Origin: Leucothrix pacifica
GTDB lineage: Bacteria; Pseudomonadota; Gammaproteobacteria; Thiotrichales; Thiotrichaceae
Length of the DNA stretch: 64,000 bases
Assembly (NCBI RefSeq): GCF_003172875.1
Contig: NZ_QGKM01000023.1
Location: 62,001-126,000 of the forward strand
Direction: 5' to 3'
Every line of letters starts with the position of its first letter. Position 1 is the stretch's first letter. A program made the position numbers and the translations under genes. Shown piece after piece: positions 17,026-23,602 of this stretch. Below the pieces are notes generated by a model. It saw nothing but the letters and a program-made list of their open reading frames with translations, ran no database searches and was not told where the DNA came from.

Positions 17026-17238
17026 TTAATCAGCATTATTACCCGCCTTGACTATTTTTTCCAATTCATCCAAGGCTTCATCTGACAACTTTGTTAAATC
17101 TAGTTTTCCAGCTTCATCCGTAAATTCATAAATTTCCTTTTTTGTAGCATCGGTCAATAAGTTAAAGTCAGCCTGACTATCTTCCTGCTTTGGCTCTAAG
17201 GCTTCAACTCGTTTAATCATGCGTTTTGCTTGCATCAT
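17026..17238 (-). CDS. Small acidic element protein (70 aa), unknown
   Basis: Unrecognised. Helical and acidic, with a possible coiled coil at both ends (AKRMIKRVEALEPK; LSDEALDELEKIVKAG). It lies between the DUF5681 gene and the FinO/ProQ-like gene, with 13 and 18 bases to its neighbours. A second in-frame ATG follows the first, so the start may be 17235. Confidence 0.6.
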   Translation of the reverse strand: MMQAKRMIKRVEALEPKQEDSQADFNLLTDATKKEIYEFTDEAGKLDLTKLSDEALDELEKIVKAGNNAD

Positions 17239-17251
17239 TATTTCTGTCCCT

Positions 17252-17701
17252 TTAATTGGTCTTATTTAATTCTAACGCTTCAATCCTTAGCTCTAAATCT
17301 GCAAGGTCTACCGATTGCCTGAATTTATCGGCCATAGAAACCAACGAATTTAATTCCTCAATACTCAACGCGCCATCACCTAACAAGGTATTCAATGACG
17401 CATAAAACGCCGGAAGGTCAGACAAGCTTTGTAATGGTGGCAAGTCTACCGCTGGAATTGGAGCGTGCTTAATTGGTGGGGCTATCCTGTCGAGACATAA
17501 CCTGATCGCAGTTATATCGCCACCTTTAGCCGCTTCAATCGCTTCCTTTGTGATAGCTTCGGCTTCATCCTTGAACAAACTATAAGCTGCTAGTGTCGTT
17601 TTGTTTCTGCTTCCCCGTGGTCTGCCGTTGGGGTTGCCTGAAACACCTTTTTCAAACCTACTACTCTGTTTTTTTTCTGTATTTTCAGATAAATCATTCA
17701 T
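17252..17701 (-). CDS. DUF5681 domain protein (149 aa)
   Basis: The N-terminal segment SRFEKGVSGNPNGRPRGSRNK is the DUF5681 signature, a basic segment common in phage and mobile-element proteins. The rest is helical. The role is unknown; some relatives sit before phage terminase genes, but no terminase is present here. AAGGA lies 12 bases before the ATG. A long non-coding stretch separates it from the replication-like gene upstream. Confidence 0.72.
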   Translation of the reverse strand: MNDLSENTEKKQSSRFEKGVSGNPNGRPRGSRNKTTLAAYSLFKDEAEAITKEAIEAAKGGDITAIRLCLDRIAPPIKHAPIPAVDLPPLQSLSDLPAFYASLNTLLGDGALSIEELNSLVSMADKFRQSVDLADLELRIEALELNKTN

Positions 17702-18083
17702 TATTTTTTTTAATCCTTTTTCTTATCGTCTAGTGATGTCGGAAAAATCGGGGTTTAAGTTTTTCACTCACGAACCAGCCATTCCTAATATGTTTAAACT
17801 CGGTAGTAGCTCAGGGGGAAACCCCCTGCACCCCCCAGTTTGGCAAAGAGTGAAAATTAGTAGTTCTTTTTCTCCTTCATACTTAACCCCATGAATTAAC
17901 ACACTGTTAAGCGTTGAAGCCTCGCGGGGGCGTGTTTCGCTTCGCTTGCGTATCCCTTCGGGCTACCTAGTTCCGTTCTTTGAATTTAAAAAGCAGTAAC
18001 CTGAAAGTTCTTCTCTATCTATATTAACTACATATATAGGTAAAAAGTTATCGCAAAAAACAAAAAACAAATATAAAAAACAA
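17702..18083. other. Non-coding stretch: GC hairpin and AT-rich tract beside the iterons
   Basis: No gene is seen. A perfect CAGGGGG/CCCCCTG hairpin lies at 17812-17828, followed by a C-run. A GC-rich segment lies at 17920-17975. From about 17990 to 18100 the sequence is very AT-rich and directly adjoins the iteron-like array. This is the usual order of an unwinding region next to iterons in a theta-type plasmid origin, but no clear DnaA box is visible. Confidence 0.5.
17812..17828. repeat. Perfect 7-base GC stem, 3-base loop
   Basis: CAGGGGG AAA CCCCCTG, followed by GCACCCCCCAG. It is too stable and isolated to be chance. A transfer-origin or replication hairpin is possible; no T-run makes a terminator unlikely. 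Confidence 0.55.
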
Positions 18084-18566
18084 TCACTTAATCAGTTTTA
18101 AGGGTGGGACTGTGGTTCCCTTCATCAGGGACTGTGGTTCCCTGTCATGGGGGACTGTGGTTCCCTTCATCAGGGACTGTGGTTCCCTGTCATGGGGGAC
18201 TGTGGTTCCCTTCATCAGGGACTGTGGTTCCCGCCTCTTAAAATTAAGATTGTTCCATTGCTCCCTTATTTGCTTTCCCGAACCTTCGTATCGCATACCG
18301 TAATCAGGATTAATCATAAAAGCACCGTCTGACTTATTGCGGATAACATCAGCGTTTTTTAATGTCTGAAGGATTGTTTTAAATGCGTCGAGTGGTTCCG
18401 CTGCTTTGCTAGTTGTCTTTTTCATAAATTTAATTTTCAGATCAACACTCAGATGAACAAGGTTCATTTCATCCATCCGAGTTCGCATCAGGTCAAAAAT
18501 GGCGCGGGTGTTATTGTTCACACCCAACGCACAAAGCCTGTAATCATTTCGATATGGTGAGGCCAT
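18084..18566 (-). CDS. Replication-initiator-like winged-helix protein with repeated C-terminus
   Basis: Residues 1 to about 115 look like a winged-helix plasmid replication protein: helices (NTRAIFDLMRTRM; AFKTILQTLKNADVI), then a wing and the segment GAFMINPDYGMRYEGSGKQ, which recalls RepL-type proteins. The family call is weak. The last 45 residues are two and a half copies of REPQSLMKGTTVPHD, encoded by a phased array of 15-base units (18106-18232). The start shares one base with the upstream stop (TGATG). If it is the initiator, it carries its own binding sites inside its coding region. Confidence 0.55.
   Translation of the reverse strand: MASPYRNDYRLCALGVNNNTRAIFDLMRTRMDEMNLVHLSVDLKIKFMKKTTSKAAEPLDAFKTILQTLKNADVIRNKSDGAFMINPDYGMRYEGSGKQIREQWNNLNFKRREPQSLMKGTTVPHDREPQSLMKGTTVPHDREPQSLMKGTTVPPLKLIK
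18106..18232 (+). repeat. Six-unit iteron-like array
   Basis: GGGACTGTGGTTCCC occurs six times without a change, starting at 18106, 18128, 18151, 18173, 18196 and 18218. Spacers alternate between TTCATCA and TGTCATGG, so units recur every 22 or 23 bases, about two helical turns. That spacing is typical of plasmid iterons. Each unit has GGGA/TCCC ends. The array lies in the 3' end of a replication-like gene, next to an AT-rich tract. Confidence 0.85.
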
Positions 18567-18886
18567 CAGTCACTACCTAGCATCGCCTTCGCTTTGGTAA
18601 GTGATCCAGTATCAAGGCAGTATTCACCATACCTGCACGGCTTCCCGTCCTGATCCCGTCCTTTGTGCCACGATAGGCTAATAAATAAACCTCGGTTTCG
18701 TAGCTGTCTAATGGTTTCGGCTGGATTATTTCCGGCAACGCCCAATAACTCCCGAACTGTTGTGCTTGCTTTGATTAAACGAATCAGTACACGCTTTTGA
18801 CGAGGGCAAGATATTATATTTATGTTATTCTTTGCCTTAGGACTTGGGGCTGCTTCATTTTTTGGGGTGGCCTTTTTTGTGTTCAT
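18566..18886 (-). CDS. Helix-turn-helix element protein (106 aa)
   Basis: A basic, disordered N-terminus (NTKKATPKNEAAPSPKAKNN) is followed by a winged-helix-like domain (RVLIRLIKASTTVRELLG; AETIRQLRNRGLFISLSW) with a wing rich in charged residues. It is probably a DNA-binding protein. The start at 18886 is chosen because AGGTGG precedes it and it begins one base after the AlpA stop; an earlier ATG at 18919 lies inside the AlpA gene. Regulation of replication or excision would fit. Confidence 0.6.
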   Translation of the reverse strand: MNTKKATPKNEAAPSPKAKNNINIISCPRQKRVLIRLIKASTTVRELLGVAGNNPAETIRQLRNRGLFISLSWHKGRDQDGKPCRYGEYCLDTGSLTKAKAMLGSD

Positions 18887-18887
18887 T

Positions 18888-19154
18888 TTATGCCACCTCC
18901 CCAGCTTTCTTGGTTTCATCTGGGTGTTCTGTACCTACAGGGGGTAACCCTTCCTTACCAAGCTTCCTAACATATGGACACTCCCACCGGCTTGTTCGTG
19001 TAGATAGCTTTAGTGGTTTTTTAATGCGTCCCTGTTTCACATACAACCACCAGCTTGATACTCCAATCCCTAAGAATTTACTCGCTGGTTTAGCACCGGT
19101 TAAGCCGTCATATGCAATTGTATTGGTTTGGTTTGTCATAAAGTTTTTACTCAC
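18888..19154 (-). CDS. AlpA-like regulator or excisionase (88 aa)
   Basis: It resembles AlpA/MerR-type short helix-turn-helix proteins of integrated elements, with FLGIGVSSWWLYVKQGRIKKPLKL as the recognition helix and wing (residues about 28-50). In P4-like elements, AlpA turns on int and excision. It heads a minus-strand gene set (alpA, HTH gene, replication-like gene) with 1-base spacings. The start could also be the second ATG at 19139. Confidence 0.65.
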   Translation of the reverse strand: MSKNFMTNQTNTIAYDGLTGAKPASKFLGIGVSSWWLYVKQGRIKKPLKLSTRTSRWECPYVRKLGKEGLPPVGTEHPDETKKAGEVA

Positions 19155-19192
19155 TATTGAATTAACTTGTCGTTATTAAACAGTAGAGTAGT

Positions 19193-19248
19193 TGGGGTGG
19201 TGCAAGTGGGGTGGTGGGGTCTTTTTGGTGGGGTGGTGGGGTCTTTTT
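19193..19248. repeat. G-rich direct repeat (C-rich on the minus strand)
   Basis: TGGGGTGGTGGGGTCTTTTT occurs at 19207-19226 and 19229-19248 (22-base period), preceded by another GGGGTGGTG at 19194. On the plus strand several G4 runs could form a quadruplex. On the minus strand, the direction of transcription here, the RNA would be C-rich and G-poor like a Rho loading site. It lies just past the stop of the 226-aa gene and before alpA. Confidence 0.65.
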
Positions 19249-19928
19249 TACCCTGAACCTAAAAAATTGCCCTTTTTTGCATATTTCCAAATATCATTAA
19301 AGGTGCTGCGCTCGATTAGAAACAATTCTGGATACTTTTCACCGCACCTCATAAACACTTCTTGTTTTATTTTACTTATTTCTCCTGCATTCATTGGGTC
19401 ACACCCCAATTCTTTCACTACCTCAACTAACGCAGCACATTGCTTGTCGCGCCTTCCTGATACAGGCTCTTTTTTTTGCATTATCCGGCTTAGGTCAATA
19501 ACCAACTTTTCAAGCTCAAACACTATGGATGCTCGTTCCAGCATATTACCTTCGCAGTCTTCACTTTGTATAATCGGTGTAGATAAAGACTCCAAAAACT
19601 CGCAACAATTACCCCCTCTATAGGCTTCCTCTAGTCCTTCACTGTATGGAATAAAAAGTCCATCATTGCAAAATTCTTGTTTTGAAAATGAATAACCATA
19701 AACCGATCCAGTTGAGTGCAACTCTGCTTCTTCATAATCCGGCACCCTGACATATTCACACCAGACACCAATCCTACCGCGCTCTAGTGATCCGTTTTTA
19801 GTCGTTACAAACTTAACGGAACCAAAAACAGGCATTAAAAAACATTCTTTACCCATGTTTAGCCTGAAGGCTTCAGTCATGCTTAGGCTGTGGCTTGCGG
19901 CATATTCACTTAATTTTTGAACGTTCAT
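19248..19928 (-). CDS. Element protein (226 aa), unknown
   Basis: Unrecognised, soluble and cysteine-containing. The C-terminal 60 residues are helical and read like a domain of their own (CAALVEVVKELGCDP; STFNDIWKYAKKG). AGAGGTG precedes the ATG. It lies between integrase and alpA, the place where islands often carry a regulator or cargo gene. No motif supports a function. Confidence 0.65.
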   Translation of the reverse strand: MNVQKLSEYAASHSLSMTEAFRLNMGKECFLMPVFGSVKFVTTKNGSLERGRIGVWCEYVRVPDYEEAELHSTGSVYGYSFSKQEFCNDGLFIPYSEGLEEAYRGGNCCEFLESLSTPIIQSEDCEGNMLERASIVFELEKLVIDLSRIMQKKEPVSGRRDKQCAALVEVVKELGCDPMNAGEISKIKQEVFMRCGEKYPELFLIERSTFNDIWKYAKKGNFLGSG

Positions 19929-19964
19929 CTATAGCACCTCTCATGCTCAGCCTTTCAATAAAAG

Positions 19965-20017
19965 CCACACCAGACAGTGAAAGGAATCTGCTTTTCGCCC
20001 CGTCGGGCTAGGTGTGG
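19965..20017 (-). terminator. Hairpin with T-run after the integrase gene
   Basis: On the minus strand CCACACC (20017-20011) pairs with GGTGTGG (19971-19965) across a long loop that contains a second small stem (GCCC/GGGC at 19997-20008), and CTTTTATT follows. It could end integrase transcription. Confidence 0.4.
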
Positions 20018-20029
20018 TGGTTTGCTCTG

Positions 20030-21256
20030 TTACGCCTGATTGCGCTTGATAGGTATTACATCAGCACCAGAACGCAATGAATCCAAGTAATCAGCATAGC
20101 TTTGCATCATCTTCACTCGTTCATCCCAATATTGAGCGCGATTATATGCCGCTCTCACCTTGTCGCCTTGCTGGTGGGCAAGTTGCGCCTCGATAGCATC
20201 AGGGTTCCAACCCTGCTCATTCAGTAGACTTGACGCCATGCCTCGGAATCCATGACTTACCATTTGGTCACGTGAAAAACCAAGCCGCCTTAATGCTGCA
20301 TTGAATGTATTTTCAGAAAGTGGTCGATCTTTGGAGCGTAGCCCATGAAACACATACTTAGCATCACGTGTATGCTCTACCATGCTTTCCAATATCGATA
20401 TTGCCTGCTTTGACAATGGGACTTTGTGCTCGCGTCTACTTTTCATCTTACCCGCCGGAATAATCCAGACTGCCAAGTCTATGTCTATCTCAGTCCATTC
20501 CATGTGACGAAGTTCACCCGGTCTACACATCAGATAAGGCAATAGGTTGATAGCTTGCTTGGTGGTGTAGTCGCCTTGATACTCTGCCAAGGCACGAAGA
20601 AGCGCCCCAACCTCTAAAGGCTTGGTGATCGTTGGGTAATGCTTTTCTCTAATTGGTGGTAATGCGCCGCGAAGGTCTGCCGCTGCATCACGCTTGCATT
20701 TACCAGTAGCTACGCCATACCGGAATACACGGCCTGCCGCCTGTTTTACTTCATGGGCTAAATAGATGGAGCCACGCTCCACCACGATATTACATGCCGC
20801 TAATACTTCCGGTGGTTCTATCTCGCTGATAGGCTTTTCACCGATAACAGGAAATAGATCACGCTCCAAATATTTCCACACCTTCGCTCTGTGGTTCGCT
20901 GTCCACCCTTCCGAGAATTTAGCAAACCATTCAGAAGCGATATTTTCAAAGCTGTCTTGGTGCTTTGCTTTCTCTGCCTGCTTTTCGGCTTGCCTTTCTT
21001 GACTAGGGTCAACACCACGCGCCAATAGTTCACGCGCTTCATTATGCCGATCTCTGGCAAGGCTTAATCCGATCTCAGGGTATACGCCTAAAGATAGTGT
21101 TTTCTGCTTTTTGTCGAATCTGTAGTTATACCGCCAATATTTTCCGGTTGTGGATACCTGAAGAAATAAACCACCACCATCAGATAGCTTGCTTACTTTG
21201 CCGTCTGGTTTGGTTTTGGCTGCTTTTATCTGTCTATCTGATAGCTTGCGCTGCAT
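20030..21256 (-). CDS. P4-type tyrosine integrase
   Basis: A 408-residue site-specific recombinase for integration into tRNA-Leu. The N-terminal DUF4102 domain starts KLSDRQIKAAKTKPDGK; a SAM-like core-binding domain follows at about 90-180. The catalytic domain has the first arginine in LMCRPGELRHMEW, H-x2-R in SHGFRGMASSLLNEQGW, and the tyrosine in the AAYNRAQYWDERVKMMQ region. The start at 21256 has GAGGGG upstream; an earlier ATG in the same frame lies in the arm-site region. It lies about 180 bases from the tRNA end, the usual place. Confidence 0.93.
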   Translation of the reverse strand: MQRKLSDRQIKAAKTKPDGKVSKLSDGGGLFLQVSTTGKYWRYNYRFDKKQKTLSLGVYPEIGLSLARDRHNEARELLARGVDPSQERQAEKQAEKAKHQDSFENIASEWFAKFSEGWTANHRAKVWKYLERDLFPVIGEKPISEIEPPEVLAACNIVVERGSIYLAHEVKQAAGRVFRYGVATGKCKRDAAADLRGALPPIREKHYPTITKPLEVGALLRALAEYQGDYTTKQAINLLPYLMCRPGELRHMEWTEIDIDLAVWIIPAGKMKSRREHKVPLSKQAISILESMVEHTRDAKYVFHGLRSKDRPLSENTFNAALRRLGFSRDQMVSHGFRGMASSLLNEQGWNPDAIEAQLAHQQGDKVRAAYNRAQYWDERVKMMQSYADYLDSLRSGADVIPIKRNQA

Positions 21257-21279
21257 TGTTGGCCCCTCAAAAATGATAG

Positions 21280-21344
21280 ATACCAACACAATAAAACACG
21301 ATACCAACATTAATACCAACTTTTGAATTGGATTCTGTTGGTAT
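21280..21344. repeat. Integrase arm-type sites, right (four ATACCAAC)
   Basis: ATACCAAC at 21280-21287, 21301-21308 and 21313-21320 in direct order, and its reverse complement GTTGGTAT at 21337-21344. The array lies between the integrase start and the tRNA att site, so the integrase may also repress its own promoter. Confidence 0.65.
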
Positions 21345-21433
21345 TGCTTAGACTAACTTGGATATAAGAAAGTCTGTAAAGCTAGTAAATACAAGGGTTC
21401 TTAGGCTGTTTTGGATTAACTTAGATAGTGATT

Positions 21434-21520
21434 TGGTGCCCAGGGCCGGAATCGAACCGGCACGGTATTTCTACCGAGGGATTTTAAGTCCCTTGCGTCT
21501 ACCAATTTCGCCACCTGGGC
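21434..21520 (-). tRNA. tRNA-Leu (UAA)
   Basis: An 87-base tRNA with encoded CCA. Acceptor GCCCAGG/CCTGGGC, anticodon loop CTTAAAA (anticodon UAA), long variable arm CTCGGTAGAAATACCG as expected for leucine, and T-loop GGTTCGATTCC. It is last in a four-tRNA minus-strand unit and is the integration target; its sequence is intact. Confidence 0.97.
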
Positions 21521-21547
21521 AGATGACTCGTAAAAACGTCTAATTAA

Positions 21548-21621
21548 TGGAGGCTGGACCCGGATTCGAACCGGGGTAGACGGATTTGCAATCCGCTGCA
21601 TAGCCTCTTTGCTATCCAGCC
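21548..21621 (-). tRNA. tRNA-Cys (GCA)
   Basis: A 74-base tRNA with encoded CCA. Acceptor GGCTGGA/TCCAGCC and anticodon loop TTGCAAA give anticodon GCA. It is third in the Gly-Gly-Cys-Leu unit, the order known from E. coli glyW-cysT-leuZ with an extra Gly copy. Confidence 0.97.
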
Positions 21622-21651
21622 TTAATAAAACGTTTCTACAGAATGAAGATT

Positions 21652-21726
21652 TGGAGCGGGAAACGAGATTCGAACTCGCGACCCCAACCTTGGCAAGGTT
21701 GTGCTCTACCACTGAGCTATTCCCGC
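21652..21726 (-). tRNA. tRNA-Gly (GCC), second copy
   Basis: Acceptor GCGGGAA/TTCCCGC and anticodon loop TTGCCAA give anticodon GCC; CCA is encoded. Its 75 bases are identical to the copy at 21807-21881. Confidence 0.97.
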
Positions 21727-21806
21727 AACAATTAAAGCGTGGTAATTTTTGCATTATGCCTTCGCAAAGTGTGGTAAACCTTTGGAATCATAACACCTTT
21801 CATCTC

Positions 21807-21881
21807 TGGAGCGGGAAACGAGATTCGAACTCGCGACCCCAACCTTGGCAAGGTTGTGCTCTACCACTGAGCTATTCCCGC
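21807..21881 (-). tRNA. tRNA-Gly (GCC), first copy
   Basis: First gene of the tRNA unit, 75 bases with encoded CCA, anticodon GCC. It lies a few bases past the predicted start of transcription of the promoter at 21895-21923. Confidence 0.97.
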
Positions 21882-21894
21882 GTCGAGGTGGCGT

Positions 21895-21923
21895 ATATTA
21901 CGAATGTGAATGTTATCTGTCAA
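21895..21923 (-). promoter_or_regulatory. Sigma-70 promoter of the tRNA unit
   Basis: TTGACA (21923-21918), a 17-base spacer and TAATAT (21900-21895), followed by a GC-rich stretch before the first tRNA. This is close to consensus and fits a strong stable-RNA promoter. Confidence 0.85.
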
Positions 21924-22274
21924 CCTGTCTCATTACTTTTTTTTAAAAACCTTTCACAGCCCCGAAAATTAACATATTTGAACTTTATATCGGCGAGGTT
22001 GCCTTATGCTGCGTGGGACGTAGTACGAATTTTTTACCCCCGACTAACAACGACATCTCGTACTCATTTCACAACGTATAGGTAAACTAACAAAAACCGT
22101 TAAGCTCAGTAACTAATTCGTTCATCTTATATAACGATCTGTTCATGTTGCATAAGTATTAATGTATTACCCTGCTGCGACATTTAACAAACAACGGCGC
22201 ATGCAAAGCTATAGGTATTGGCTTAGTTTTTTACGTAATTCATTAATTTTATTGATAACAATACACAGTATTGC

Positions 22275-22302
22275 TTTACCTGAGACGAAAATACGCTATA
22301 AT
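22275..22302 (+). promoter_or_regulatory. Likely dksA promoter with GC-rich discriminator
   Basis: A consensus TATAAT lies at 22297-22302 with a weak -35 (TTTACC region) upstream. The bases after the -10 are CGCCGCGC, the kind of discriminator that makes promoters sensitive to ppGpp and DksA. The leader to the ATG would be about 85 bases. Confidence 0.55.
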
Positions 22303-22394
22303 CGCCGCGCTTTTAAGACTAGTAATAGGTTTAGAGCACCGGGGAACAATAACGCTATATAAATAACCCTTCATATACCTAGATGGATTTAGCT

Positions 22395-22838
22395 ATGACA
22401 GCACAAATTACACGCAAATCTGCCCTTCCTGTTGATGGTGTTGAGCCATATGTTTCAGCTCCGGATGAGGAGTACATGAATCAAGCACAACTGGATCACT
22501 TCCGTAATATCCTTGTTAAATGGCGTGAGTCATTACAAGTGGAAGTCGATCGCACTGTTGATCACATGCAAGAAGATGCCAGCAACTTCTCTGATCCAGC
22601 TGATCGTGCAACTCAAGAAGAAGAATTTACACTTGAGCTACGTGCTCGTGACCGCGAACGTAAGTTGATTCGTAAAATCGAAAAGACAATTGTTCGTGTT
22701 GATGCTGATGACTACGGTTTCTGCGATGCATGTGGCATTGAGATCGGTTTGCAGCGTCTGGAAGTACGCCCTACTGCTGAACTTTGTATTGATTGCAAAT
22801 CAACGCAGGAAATCAAAGAACGCCAACTAGCGAACTAA
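22395..22838 (+). CDS. dksA: RNA polymerase-binding transcription factor DksA
   Basis: DksA binds in the secondary channel of RNA polymerase and works with ppGpp in the stringent response. The family core GVEPY, the coiled coil with DPADRATQEEEFTLELRARDRER (tip aspartates) and the zinc finger CDAC-x17-CIDC are all present. The start at 22395 has GGA seven bases upstream; ATG 22383 would add four residues without a site. The stop is only 11 bases from the convergent pgeF end. Confidence 0.95.
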   Translation: MTAQITRKSALPVDGVEPYVSAPDEEYMNQAQLDHFRNILVKWRESLQVEVDRTVDHMQEDASNFSDPADRATQEEEFTLELRARDRERKLIRKIEKTIVRVDADDYGFCDACGIEIGLQRLEVRPTAELCIDCKSTQEIKERQLAN

Positions 22839-22849
22839 GATTGTAAGGC

Positions 22850-23602
22850 TTACTCAAGCCAGATTAGTGATGCCATCCTACCGGTTTGTGATTCACGCCG
22901 GTAGGAGAAATACAAGTCCGATTGGGAATAAGTACATTCCCCACCTCCGTAAATACTCCCTACTTCTACACCTGCCTTTTCAAGTCTGATTCGGGCGAGT
23001 TGATAGATGTCTGCTAAATATTTTCCGTTTGTTTTGACACTAAAAGCTGACTCAGACTCTTGATGGCTATCCACAAAAGCCTGCTTCACTTCTGAACCAA
23101 CCTCAAATGCCTGTGGCCCGATTGCAGCGCCTAACCAAACCATGATCTCCTTTGCATCGCAATTCATACTAGCGATCGTAGACTCTAAAACACCTGAGGC
23201 AAGTCCGCGCCACCCAGCATGAGCCCCGGCAACTACGGTATCTTGGCGATTACAAAACAAAACGGGCAAGCAATCCGCGGTCATAATGGCGCACACCTGT
23301 TTTGCTTGATGTGCAACGATGGCATCTGCCTCATCACCATTCGAGGCAGTGGAATGGTCAAGCACGGTAGTACCATGCACTTGCGTCAGCCACACAGGTG
23401 GGTTAGGTAATGCTAATTGGTCAATCAGCAAGCTGCGATTCTTATCGACATGCTGTGGCTTATCCTGAACGTGATCACCCAGATTCATACTGTCAAACGG
23501 TGATTCACTCACGCCACCGGAACGCGTCGTCATTACTGCTTTCACAGCGGATGGTGCCGGCCAGTCAGGATAGAGAAAACCACTCACAAGACGATCACTC
23601 AT
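22850..23602 (-). CDS. pgeF: Peptidoglycan editing factor PgeF (YfiH family)
   Basis: A 250-residue cytoplasmic enzyme that removes wrongly added amino acids from peptidoglycan precursors (formerly called laccase-like). Metal-site motifs are seen in TADCLPVLF and GAHAGWRGLASGV, with the other conserved residues in LGAAIGPQAFEVG. It overlaps the end of rluD by eight bases, the standard rluD-pgeF pair. Confidence 0.92.
   Translation of the reverse strand: MSDRLVSGFLYPDWPAPSAVKAVMTTRSGGVSESPFDSMNLGDHVQDKPQHVDKNRSLLIDQLALPNPPVWLTQVHGTTVLDHSTASNGDEADAIVAHQAKQVCAIMTADCLPVLFCNRQDTVVAGAHAGWRGLASGVLESTIASMNCDAKEIMVWLGAAIGPQAFEVGSEVKQAFVDSHQESESAFSVKTNGKYLADIYQLARIRLEKAGVEVGSIYGGGECTYSQSDLYFSYRRESQTGRMASLIWLE

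Larger units (their letters stand above)
10828..21456. mobile_element. Integrated mobile element at tRNA-Leu (about 10.6 kb)
   Basis: The right end is the 3' part of tRNA-Leu (21434-21456). The left end is a 22-base copy (10828-10849) that differs by one deleted C and one G-to-T change. A P4-type tyrosine integrase (20030-21256) lies next to the tRNA. All genes inside run on the minus strand. Cargo: AlpA-like regulator, replication-type proteins, DUF5681, a FinO/ProQ-type protein and many short unknown genes. No structural phage, terminase or conjugation genes are seen, so an integrated plasmid, IME or satellite is the best reading. The drift of the left copy suggests an old insertion. Confidence 0.85.
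21882..22394. other. Intergenic region with tRNA and dksA promoters
   Basis: About 510 bases without a convincing gene between the divergent tRNA unit and dksA. It holds the tRNA promoter (21895-21923) and the dksA promoter (-10 at 22297-22302). pgsA, which sits upstream of this tRNA set in E. coli, is absent. Confidence 0.75.

Noticed and set aside
18020-18060. DnaA box beside the iteron-like array
   Set aside because: The closest match (TTATCGCAA) differs from the consensus at three places.
18106-18232. CRISPR-like repeat array
   Set aside because: Spacers are only 7-8 bases and alternate between two fixed sequences, no cas genes are near, and the repeats lie in a coding frame.
19192-19623. 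Plus-strand frame opposite the 226-aa element gene
   Set aside because: It is antisense, begins in the G-rich repeat and has no usable ribosome site; the minus-strand gene has one.
10828-21456. Complete prophage or self-transmissible ICE
   Set aside because: No capsid, tail, terminase, Zot-like or type IV secretion gene is present.
21416-22085. Long open frames across the tRNA cluster
   Set aside because: They run through four clear tRNA genes and share no family pattern.
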